This document shows, one piece after another, positions 55,601 to 62,822 of a stretch of 64,000 nt of DNA (position 1 is the stretch's first letter; the number at the start of each line of letters is the position of its first letter). Position numbers and translations under genes: made by a program. Under the pieces are notes generated by a model. It was not told the DNA's origin. It was given only the letters and a program-made list of their open reading frames with translations, and searched no databases. This stretch comes from Tubiluchus corallicola (taxonomy: Eukaryota > Priapulida > Priapulimorpha > Priapulimorphida > Tubiluchidae): NCBI GenBank assembly GCA_030141605.1, contig JAQGDQ010000015.1:432001-496000 (forward strand), in the 5' to 3' direction.

Positions 55601-58600
55601 AAGGTAAGCTATAGGAACATGCAATTTAAATTAATTTAAAATTAATTAATTTTGATTATTTTTAAATATACATAAAACAAAACTTATTTGCTCAATTTAA
55701 GTTATATAGTTAGGTGTAAACTTATACTAGCTATTAAGTTCGTATATAATTTACTAAATGTCGCTGTAAAATTAATTCATTTAGTATACTAAATATAGAA
55801 AAGCTTGTAGTATACTGAAGTAATCTTGGTATATATCAGTAACCTTCAGTGAACACATAAAAACATTAATGTTGTAGTAAAGGTCTTCAAAGCTCTATGG
55901 TAAATAAGCAAAGAACTTTTCTGCATTAGACTATATACACATGTGTTTGTTTATTTATTTATTTATTCAAGTATATTGATAGATTATATTAGTCAGTTGA
56001 ATGATTTTGTGAAACACTGATATTCACTAAATGACTGCAAGTGTTTATTTTTATCCCACGAATGTTCATCCGTCCTTTCTTTGCAGGAGCTGATCCAGAG
56101 GAGATTTCCTCCTCAGGTACTGAAGATGAAGATGAGGAAGAGGTGGAGGAAGAACAAGAATCCATTCAGCCAGCTGATTCTACTTCGATTGCACTGGAAG
56201 GCGACCTGTAAGTACAATGAAAAGCAAATGTAATTTTAGCAACATCAGAAATGTAATATGTATCTTAGTCACATGTTATATCTTTTTCATAATTGAAACT
56301 CCATTTATTTTTAAGGAGAAAAATCGTTATATTGTTTACTTAATAAATTTTTTTTCATAGAAATAATAATATTGAAGAAAATCAATTTGTATATTAGAAT
56401 TTATAAAATATATTGTCACTGTATAGTAATTTCTTTCTGCTTAATTTATAGCTGGTTTTCTACATTTTTGAGACGTATGTCGCTCTGAATTTGTATTGTA
56501 ATGGAAGAATATGAACAAAGTTCCATTGAAATCACACTTCAAAGTCATTTTTAACTATTTCTGGGAACTAGAAAAAAATAGTGAAGGTATCAAACTAACT
56601 AAAACTGGGCTGTATACACACGCTTCAGTTAGCCATTATTTGTTGTGATTTTTGTTGATTCACCAATATTTGGGTGACTATCGGTGACAGCATGGCAGTA
56701 ACCTTAAATGAACTCATGAAAACAAAGAGAGATAAATAGGTGTAAAGGCCACGAGTGATTCAAGGCTCTGCTATGATAATCAGCAAAAGAACCTTTCAGC
56801 AGTAGACTGTATACACACATGCTTGTTTATTTATTCAATTGTTTTGTTATGCAAATAAACATCAATGCGATTTACACTGTTTCAATAATTTAATTATTTG
56901 CCACATCAAAGTGTATCCCAAACGTGCTATTCTAGTATTGTTTTGATCTACTATACTGCAGTTTCAACTTCATTTGGAAACATGTGCTTGGCGCCACCTG
57001 TTAGTGCACTAACTAGTTATTTTGAACAGGACACTTGTTTTTGTGTACTATAGAAATGTGCAAAATCATTGATATGTCTTTCTAATTAAATAGTAATTCA
57101 AAGTTAATTTATTTGTTTTCTTGTCACAGGTTACCAGATCAAGTAGAATTGAATGCAGATGCAAATGAGGTGGATAGCTTATATGATGATAACTTGGGTA
57201 ATAACATTTCGTTGTTCTTTTTAAGTGTCTTAATTAACAGTATTTCAGAATTGCGTGAATGTATGAAATAATGAGGATAGTTAGCTGTATGTAACTATAG
57301 GTAATCAGTTATTTTTGGCCAGCATTTAATTATTAACTTACTTATTGTATGAAGGTATGCGTAACACAGTGAGTTTATGTTAAATGTGCAGTATTAGACA
57401 TATTTACTTGTATAAGGTTTATTTGAAAAAAAAATCGTCATGTGTCTGTCCATTTTTTCATCCCAGTTTGCTCCGCCTAGCCAATTACAACTTGACTTAT
57501 GCATGTAACTTTACGTGAGAAAGTAGTTCAAGGTCAAGAGAGAGAAAATTATAGGGAGAGGAGGTGAAAGAGAGGTAAGGAGACATAAGAAAACTGGAGA
57601 GAGTTAGAGACAGAGAGGGAAGGGGTAACAGTGAAGAATAAAGTGAGACAAAAAGCAGAGGGTAAGGAGGAGAGAGGGAGAGAATGAGAGAGAGATGGAG
57701 TCGGAATGGGGGGTGAGAGAGAGAGATGAATTACAGGCATTGCCAGAAGGGCACGATTTTACACAGCGCTATATACTCTTTAGGTCCTATGGGCAATGAT
57801 GGGGCATTCAGCAAATAGTTACTTGCGAATGTCTTTGTCTTAAAAATACTTTGGTATTAAGACTCTTTAGACTCTTTACATTATTAGTAGTGTGACAAAA
57901 GTTATCAAATTTTTTGCTGCGTAAAATTCAGCCATAGTTGTATCACGTGTGTTTATTTACAAAATTCAGTCTGCAACCTTACTTTGTTGTTCAAAATGCT
58001 ACTGCCCATGGCTAAAAATAATAAATTATATTTTAGATAATTTAGGTAAACCTAAAGGGAAGAATGCAATTCGCCGTGCGGATGAGGAAGCAAAAAAACG
58101 AATGCAGGCTAGTGCACTAAAACGCAAACACGATCCAGCACGTTTGGTGTCAGGAGATAATGATATATATGAAAAAGTGAATGATGGCAACAATGTTAAA
58201 GAACAGGTCGAGCAAGAGATTCATGTTGAAGATGAAAAAGGAGACAAAAAATCAGATGAAGACAAAGAAGTAGCAGAACAAGAAGAAAAAGCAGAGGAAG
58301 AAGATAGAGCTCTTAACAATGCATCATTGGAAGATATTGCATTGACATCTTTCACTAAAGTACGTAGCACTTTTCATTTTTCTCTTTTTATGTTTGTACT
58401 CTGAATCTCAAGGGACTACGTTAATATGAGTAAGGATGTGATTAACATCCTCTGGGACTGAAATACCTTTCATGCAATTTACTGAAAATATCAGGCAGCG
58501 TGGTGTACATTTGGTTCTCAACAGGCCAAGTTACTCTTTTGCTTTCTTGCATGTTTTTATGTGGAGCTTTCTTAAAATTGGGCAATAACAGCACACCAAC

Positions 58601-59110
58601 GACAGTGCCACAATGTGAGCAGTGAGTGTACTTAAGTACTGCACACGTATTATGATTTCTTTGTGCCATGATTCTCTTTTATTCTTAATAAGTTTTTGCA
58701 TACTGATGTAGTTTGCATTGGGGAGAAAAAACTCTTTGCATGCATAATTTAAAATTTGATCAGAAAGTATACATGAACTGCACATGTCCTGCTACTGCTA
58801 AAGTAAAATGATATAAATGAAAAACAGCTTTTTAAACTACAATACTGTGTGTGGAATTATGGTACAATTTGCATTAAACTTACATTAAAACTTTTTTATT
58901 GTCGATTATTGCAACAATAAAGATTAACTGAAGCCAATATCATTCACATACATTAAAATAATCAGCATGGATATTACAATTAATATATAATAATAATATT
59001 AGCTTTAAGAAAATGGTGAGTGCATTTGGAGTGAATATAGAATTCCTTCGAATGCAGTACAATTTTTTAAGTGAGTAGCACATATTCTGATTATAAATAA
59101 TTAAAGAAGT

Positions 59111-59149
<39 letters not shown>

Positions 59150-62100
59150 TACTTGAACATACTACTTCTTCACATAATATTTATAGAAACTTGAAAATTC
59201 AAAACGAACATTCATTATATATATATGTGTGTGTATATATATATTGAACTGCAGACAGTACCTTAATCACACGGGCTAAAACTGCACAGGTTGATTTGAT
59301 TCAGTACCAGCAGAGGTGCGTTGAATTACAGAACAACTTGTATGTCAAAGTTTTGATCACCACTGTGTTACCATGAAACAGCATTGCTACGTCATAGCTG
59401 TCCATAACTGACTAGCATCTGGTGGTTTCCACGATGCGTTGATCAAACGAATCATCATGCCCCTTAAATAATAGATAAAAACATCATAACGCGGTACTTC
59501 AGCCTACCACTGGCAAAAGCACAGGTAAAAATGAATCCAAGCTTACATTCACCTGCAAAGAAATGCAGCAGACTCAAACTGTCCATTAACAGTCCATGGC
59601 TGGGTTCATTGCATCATCCCACTTCTTCTGACACCAATGAACTGCTGGCGATACCTCGCCGACAAGGGCTAAGACTACGCAGGTTGGTTCGGTACCACAG
59701 ATGCGGAGGCCAAGCACTCTACAACTCTTCTGACATCCATCCACAAGCAACAGAATGATCTGTGGGAAAAACGATACTTTTATTGGCAAATTACATGAAG
59801 TAGATCCAAAAATAATGATGAAATTAAGTTCACACCATTGTGGATTAATCCATCTCTTTTATACAGGCCAGATGCATAACTTTGCTTCAACAGAAACTTA
59901 CATTTAGCGTGAATGGGGTGTTCAGTACACTATATATATATAGTAGCTATAATATATATATTATACTTGTATAATACAATTTCATATGCTAGACCTAAAG
60001 AAACTGGTACCAAAATCAGTTAATGATTCATATGTTATTTATTTGTAGAACCAGATGGAAATTCTTGAGTTAGAGATGAGAGCAAGAGCTATAAAATCAA
60101 TGCTGACTGCTCAAATGGCATATTCTGCTGGTGATGATGATGACGATGAGTATCTTGAAAGTGATGATTCGGATGATAGCTTGATCCAGGCTACTTACAA
60201 GGTATACTTGTTATTCCAGTGTTTGTGCTGGTTCTCAGTCATTTACGTTATTTCAGAACAAGCCTAAAATTGTATTTATTTACCATAAAATTCACTTTGT
60301 TTTAATTTCAATGTACAAAATGAAAGCTTAATTTTTCTCCGATGGACAAATCATGATGGTTCTACAAATACTTATAAGTTAATGGTAAACTAATAAATTT
60401 TGAAGCTGAAATAAAAAAAACTAAATTTATGATCATGAAACATTAGTTATCAAGCCAGTGTCCCAAATTTTAATTATTTTTAACATTTCCCTGATATGAG
60501 CTGCCACTAAGCACCCATCTTTTAAAATCTAATTTTTGTATCAGTTTGTGCAAGCTATAAATACTTCAACCATAATACAATATAGCATCATTATATTGAA
60601 CATGGTATATTGCATACACACTGGTAATACAGCAATGCTCGCAAAAAAAAACTTCCGTCATTCATTTAACTAGTACAATAACTTTGAGTTCAGCGTACTC
60701 GGTTATTACACATTGCAGACTTCTTATCGGTGCCCACTGCCTGTATTGCTGTGCATTTACAAGTTTTTAATGTATATTTTTTACCTTTGCCAGCCATTTG
60801 CAAATTAATTATAAACACAGTTAAATTTAGCCCATCACTCTTGATGCTGCAAGTGTTGTTGGGCATATAGCATTGTACATTTATACACTATTTTTATAAT
60901 TCATGCTTGTCCATCTAATGGTGCATGCTTAAAGTGGCACAGGAAAAATGGCATGGTAAAAATGGCACAGGAAAAAATGGCACATATGTTATTTTGATGC
61001 AGTTGATTTCTGTAATGAAACTAGAATGTGCTCAGTAGGAAACAGATCTCTGCCAAACCTGAACAGTTTTAAAATTATTCGTCGGATTCTTTTGATTAAA
61101 AAAATTTAACACAAAGATAAACAAGCAAACATACGAAAATGTACATGTATTAAGTATTATATAGACTAGCAAAGGACTCACAAAATATCTGTTTATTAAA
61201 TCAATAATGCACGAATGTTCCACATAGTATTTATCCACCATTGTAACCCTAACCCTAAAACCACTACTGTAACCCTAACCCTATAGACATATTTTACTGT
61301 GTGCCATTTTTACCTACTTTTCAATTTGTGCCATCTTTTCCTGTGCCGTTTTTAGCTGTGCCATTTTGCCTACATACCCATCTAGTAATTACATCCATAA
61401 GATCAGCTGTATATGCTTATAAAGTACCTTTTCCTGGGTCCTTAAAGTGTTCACTATAATGATGTTATACTATACTTGCTCTCTTACGTGCTGCAATTTT
61501 TTTACAGATTTACTGTTACATTACCATTACAGATTTACCCACCACTTACCGAGTCACCAAAACCTGCACGACAACCAACTGAAAAACATTCTGACAGTGA
61601 AACAGAAGAAGGAGAGGTGATAACTGATAGTGAAGAAGAACTCGAGAACAACATAACGGTTTTATCATCTAAACTGGATGTTCCTGCTGACGTGTGCATG
61701 GACTCCTACCACTTGTTAAATGATTTATCTGTAAAAGTAGCCAAGCTAATAGAAGAAAATATAAGGGAATATGATAAAAATGGTGATGACATAAATGTGA
61801 TCGCTTCTTCTCTGAACAGTTACACAAGACCTGAGACAGGTGAAACTCAGCAGCAAAATCGAAAAGAAAAAGCTTTGGAGGACAAGAATTCTATACCACT
61901 ATCTCATCAAGAAATAAATGCAAATGAATTATCTGAGGATAGAGAAGCAAGTAACCAAACTTGTGCTGTAGCAAGTGATCCTGTGGCTTCCAAAGAAGAA
62001 ACAGAGTTTCAGAGCTTACACGAAAGGGAGTCTGAACGTAAACTGCAAGATACAACATTTACTTTAGGAAAAATAGCTAGTCCTATTGAACAAAAAGATT

Positions 62101-62822
62101 CTCCAGAGACAGTCATATCTGAAGAAATGAATACAGAGACTGCCACTGATGTAAATGCTGAAGAATTCAAAGCTAGTGATAGCCCGCAGAGTTTAGATTA
62201 CAATTTTGATGATGAAATTGATATGATAGAGGTTTATAGTAGCGATGAAAGCGAAAGCACTGAAGCCGAGCAGGTGTCTGAGGATACAGATGATAACGAA
62301 GATATTGATGGCTTGGAAGAGGAAGTACGTAAGTCTTACAGAGCCGACATGGCAGAAGCTGCCAGACAATGTTTCAATTTGGATAATAATGTTCAAGCTG
62401 AGCTTGAATCAAATGAAAATTATAAATTTGGTGAACAGTTGGAGGAGAACAATGAATTTATAGGTAAAATAGTAGCTAATGAAAAATTGAAAGAAGATGA
62501 TAAAATGGGTAACAATTTAGATCTTTTTGGGCACACTAACGAAAGCTTGCTTGTAAATAGTGGCAGTCAAGTTGTCGGAAAGGAAGATGATATTAACGTT
62601 ATTAGTGAAACTATGCATACTGTGACTGCTTATGCTATTTTAGAATCTAGTGATGCAAAAAATGAAAATTTGCACAAGAGCAATGAAATTGAAGTTAACT
62701 TAAAAGCTAAGGATGTTGATACTAGTGGGTCTATGTCTGCAGAAGAAGATCAAACAAGCAGATCAAGTACGTCAAGTAAAACTGAATCAATAAATGAAAC
62801 CATCAACGAAACCAACAGGTGA
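37522..62822 (+). CDS. CAAP1: CAAP1-family protein (caspase activity and apoptosis inhibitor 1), 8 exons, 784 aa
   Basis: Predicted join: 37522-37686, 39294-39452, 54772-54856, 56087-56207, 57130-57197, 58046-58359, 60049-60201, 61533-62822. All introns are GT-AG, the phases agree, and the sum is 2355 nt. Residues 1-55 are Lys/Arg-rich, like a nuclear signal. Residues about 72-137 (ELKPIGGYLNDRLLMLEQ, then MLPEILK, then LKRLCVEQLEVMSKKRI) match the conserved CAAP1 core from memory of the human protein. Residues 310-320 (LELEMRARAIK) match its conserved C-terminal helix. Acidic low-complexity segments separate them, and residues 356-784 form an acidic Ser/Glu-rich tail absent from the roughly 361-residue human protein. 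Known role in human cells: negative regulation of caspase-dependent apoptosis, mechanism poorly defined. Function here is inferred. An in-frame TGA at 37516-37518 supports the start codon. There are alternative splice sites at exons 2, 6 and 8. Confidence 0.87.
38202..38231. repeat. Perfect 12-bp inverted repeat with 6-nt loop
   Basis: TTTACAACAACA at 38202-38213 pairs with TGTTGTTGTAAA at 38220-38231. The T-rich loop and low complexity make a chance or microsatellite origin likely. Confidence 0.8.
38714..38790 (+). pseudogene. Possible tRNA-Arg-derived relic
   Basis: The stretch contains AATGGATAAGGCA, identical to the A-box/D-arm part of a common animal tRNA-Arg, preceded by a decayed GTAACAC. 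About 40 nt downstream a degenerate B-box-like TGCCTCGAAACTGC follows. Acceptor stems do not pair convincingly, so it is at most a tRNA pseudogene or the head of a decayed SINE. Confidence 0.22.
39294..39452 (+). CDS. CAAP1: CAAP1 exon 2: first half of the conserved core
   Basis: 53 codons, phase 0 at both ends. The acceptor is the AAG just before 39294; the more pyrimidine-rich CAG at 39270 would bring an in-frame TAA, so it is rejected. Encodes DEDDCPSDSSQ and then the CAAP1 core (ELKPIGGYLNDR, MLEQMFHSLKEKKIRAML, PEILK). Two donors lie 9 nt apart and in frame: AAG|GTTCTA after 39452 and AAG|GTTTTT after 39461. The first aligns best with the human protein; the second would add VLK. Confidence 0.85.
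39540..39720. repeat. Degenerate interspersed repeat with GTGTGTCCATCC...GATCAAAGTCACAAGGTCAA
   Basis: A run of GTCTGT/GTCC-rich sequence, then about 80 nt later CAATAGGCCAAAGATCAA and GTCACAAGGTCA. This layout resembles a repeat class common in mollusc and other lophotrochozoan introns, recognised from memory. Similar GTCTGTC-type starts occur near 47500 and at 57440-57540, the latter again followed by AAGGTCAAG. Family not assigned. Confidence 0.35.
42590..42660. promoter_or_regulatory. Promoter-like motif cluster with a perfect CRE
   Basis: Contains the palindrome TGACGTCA at 42640-42647 within GCTGTGACGTCACG, the ETS-like AGGAAGCGG just after it, and CGTCCGCCATGAC before it, in a locally CpG-rich island inside intron 2. 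It could be an intronic promoter or enhancer. Motif-based only. Confidence 0.35.
42894..43616 (-). mobile_element. 5'-truncated non-LTR retrotransposon copy (C-terminal end of ORF2 plus 3' UTR)
   Basis: On the minus strand this segment carries the last part of a retroelement polyprotein: a CxxC...HxxxxC knuckle (YCTQC, then THLLFHC) followed by SRYEQLRNTLYTEISS and KLKLLLGSNDSEILKIA, with a stop near 43199. It ends in a 3' UTR terminating ATTACCCAATAAAATAT. It is homologous over its whole length to the 3' part of the plus-strand copy at 51900-54388, matching from ACAAATTAAGAACC onwards. The 5' truncation point is near 43616. The knuckle and tail frame is still open, so this copy looks younger than the plus-strand copy. 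Confidence 0.85.
48501..48664. repeat. Tandem duplication, two units of about 79 bp
   Basis: The unit begins CTATAGTATAAGTA at 48507 and again at 48586. It continues with TCTTCCATATA, ACATAACGTA and CAATCATTTTTAT in both copies, with about 15-20% divergence. Confidence 0.85.
50003..50031. promoter_or_regulatory. E-box/half-site palindrome next to a perfect CRE
   Basis: AGGTCACGTGACCT (50003-50016) is a perfect 14-bp palindrome. It contains the CACGTG E-box in the extended GTCACGTGAC form bound by MiT/TFE-type bHLH factors in animals, and two AGGTCA nuclear-receptor half-sites. Seven bases later comes TGACGTCA (50024-50031). An AATTAAAATTAATCATCAATC homeodomain-like stretch lies upstream at about 49961. 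Candidate intronic enhancer or promoter. Confidence 0.45.
51230..51545. promoter_or_regulatory. CpG-rich patch with POU octamer
   Basis: About 300 nt unlike its AT-rich surroundings, with frequent CG (CGGCCGTCG, AGCCGGG, CAGCGCGCAA, GACGACGTG) and an ATGCAAAT octamer at 51353-51360. A 76-codon ORF (51314-51544) is unrecognised. It lies just upstream of the plus-strand retroelement. Possible conserved regulatory element or an unrecognised repeat. A run of nine G follows at 51561-51569. Confidence 0.3.
51900..54388 (+). mobile_element. Inactive non-LTR retrotransposon fragment (reverse transcriptase to 3' end)
   Basis: Successive broken frames cover one reverse transcriptase. A linker and finger region lies at about 51905-52180 with two compensating frameshifts. 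The palm motif A region (CFIDIKQAFDSV, near 52501-52535) is in 52184-52684. After another frameshift and a stop, the catalytic YADD box is at 52804-52815 in the 52699-53238 frame. A thumb and C-terminal part is in 53288-53656, and the terminal segment FHCSRYEQLRN...LLLGSNDSEILQIA is at 53894-54082. The 3' UTR ends ATTACCCAATAAAATAT near 54377. No endonuclease domain is present, so it is 5'-truncated. The motif order fits CR1/L2/Jockey-type elements; clade uncertain. The breaks show it cannot be active. Confidence 0.9.
54772..54856 (+). CDS. CAAP1: CAAP1 exon 3: second half of the conserved core
   Basis: Acceptor TAATATTTCAG ends at 54771; donor GCAG|GTATTC at 54857; 85 nt ending in phase 1. 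Encodes DMAIDELKRLCVEQLEVM and then SKKRIRRILAG, which matches the human CAAP1 stretch around its IKKLCQEQLELLSEKK segment. Confidence 0.9.
55837..55970. repeat. Diverged interspersed repeat, copy 1 (upstream of CAAP1 exon 4)
   Basis: Shares with 56696-56838 the series CAGTAACCTT, ATGAACAC/ACTCATGAAAACA, GTAAAGG, AGCTCT/GGCTCTG, CAAAAGAAC, AGTAGACT and CACATG, and a TTGTTTATTTATT tail. The two copies differ by many substitutions and small indels. Confidence 0.6.
56087..56207 (+). CDS. CAAP1: CAAP1 exon 4: acidic linker
   Basis: Acceptor CTTTCTTTGCAG ends at 56086; donor CCT|GTAAGT at 56208; 121 nt in, phase 1 to phase 2. Encodes ADPEEISSSGTEDEDEEEVE and then EQESIQPADSTSIALEGD. Low-complexity acidic sequence at this place is also seen in human CAAP1. 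Confidence 0.85.
56696..56838. repeat. Diverged interspersed repeat, copy 2 (downstream of CAAP1 exon 4)
   Basis: Second copy of the element at 55837-55970, same orientation, ending in TGTTTATTTATTCAATTG. The (TTTA) tail suggests a SINE-like origin, but no tRNA-type head was found. Confidence 0.6.
57130..57197 (+). CDS. CAAP1: CAAP1 exon 5
   Basis: Acceptor TTGTCACAG ends at 57129; donor TTGG|GTAATA at 57198; 68 nt, phase 2 to phase 1. Encodes LPDQVELNADANEVDSLYDD and then NL. ELNADANEVDS resembles the LSINADAYDSD segment of the human protein. Confidence 0.82.
57430..57725. repeat. Degenerate repeat followed by impure GA tract
   Basis: 57440-57540 has GTGTCTGTCC and AAGGTCAAG as in the repeat at 39540-39720. 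From 57536 to 57725 the plus strand is almost entirely purine with GAGAGA blocks. Minus-strand Ser/Leu/Pro-rich ORFs here are repeat artefacts. Confidence 0.6.
58046..58359 (+). CDS. CAAP1: CAAP1 exon 6: charged linker
   Basis: Encodes GKPKGKNAIRRADEEAKKRM and then a Lys/Glu-rich stretch ending LEDIALTSFTK; donor AAA|GTACGT at 58360, phase 0. Two acceptors 9 nt apart are both in frame: TTTTAG ending at 58036 (adds DNL) and TTTAG ending at 58045 (chosen). The upstream open frame back to 57949 is intronic read-through. Strongly charged, predicted disordered or helical. Confidence 0.82.
59115..59145. repeat. (TA)n microsatellite, with a second short tract at 59216-59244
   Basis: Uninterrupted TA dinucleotides in intron 6, followed about 70 nt later by a second ATATAT/GTGTGT tract, and another short palindromic TATATATATATA at about 59931-59960. 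Confidence 0.9.
59245..59735. repeat. Pair of diverged direct repeats 394 bp apart
   Basis: 59245-59340 and 59639-59735 align from GAACTGC through GGGCTAA(A/G)ACT, GCAGGTTG and GTACCA to a shared AGCA/ACTCTACAACT end, with roughly one third of positions changed. The segment between them is more GC-rich than the rest of intron 6. Probably remains of an unrecognised transposable element. Confidence 0.5.
60049..60201 (+). CDS. CAAP1: CAAP1 exon 7: conserved LELEMRARAIK helix
   Basis: Acceptor TTATTTGTAG ends at 60048; donor AAG|GTATAC at 60202; 51 codons, phase 0. Encodes NQMEILELEMRARAIKSMLT, matching the C-terminal helix of human CAAP1 (LELLELEMRARAIKALM), then an acidic run (DDDDDEYLESDDSDD). 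This is one of the two best anchors for the family call. Confidence 0.9.
60935..61370. repeat. Inverted minisatellite arms enclosing TTAGGG-type telomere repeats
   Basis: The left arm (60935-60984) has three to four units of TGGCACAGGAAAAA. The right arm (61300-61370) has four units of the reverse complement type, (T)GTGCCATTTTT(A/C)CC. Between them, TAACCCTAACCCTAA lies at 61244-61258 and TAACCCTAACCCTA at 61270-61283. The whole lies in intron 7 of CAAP1. Confidence 0.8.
61533..62822 (+). CDS. CAAP1: CAAP1 exon 8: long acidic C-terminal tail and stop
   Basis: 430 codons including TGA at 62820-62822. The acceptor CATTACAG ending at 61532 keeps phase 0; an earlier ACAG ending at 61507 would shift frame. 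Starts IYPPLTESPKPARQPTEKHS, then an acidic motif (DSETEEGEVITDSEEELE), a short possible helix (YHLLNDLSVKVAKLIEENI, about residues 404-422), and then long Glu/Ser/Asn-rich disorder. The open frame extends back to an ATG at 61476, which is intronic. Two donor-like sites sit at the end (62819 and 62836), so a further 3' exon is possible. Confidence 0.82.
   Translation: MYPPLTESPKPARQPTEKHSDSETEEGEVITDSEEELENNITVLSSKLDVPADVCMDSYHLLNDLSVKVAKLIEENIREYDKNGDDINVIASSLNSYTRPETGETQQQNRKEKALEDKNSIPLSHQEINANELSEDREASNQTCAVASDPVASKEETEFQSLHERESERKLQDTTFTLGKIASPIEQKDSPETVISEEMNTETATDVNAEEFKASDSPQSLDYNFDDEIDMIEVYSSDESESTEAEQVSEDTDDNEDIDGLEEEVRKSYRADMAEAARQCFNLDNNVQAELESNENYKFGEQLEENNEFIGKIVANEKLKEDDKMGNNLDLFGHTNESLLVNSGSQVVGKEDDINVISETMHTVTAYAILESSDAKNENLHKSNEIEVNLKAKDVDTSGSMSAEEDQTSRSSTSSKTESINETINETNR

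Noticed and set aside
57949-58045. Upstream extension of the exon 6 frame from an ATG at 57949
   Set aside because: It is intron sequence read through before the acceptor; the product there has no similarity to CAAP1.
61476-61532. ATG at 61476 opening the long frame of CAAP1 exon 8
   Set aside because: The sequence before 61533 ends in a splice acceptor and the frame joins exon 7 in phase there; the ATG is intronic.
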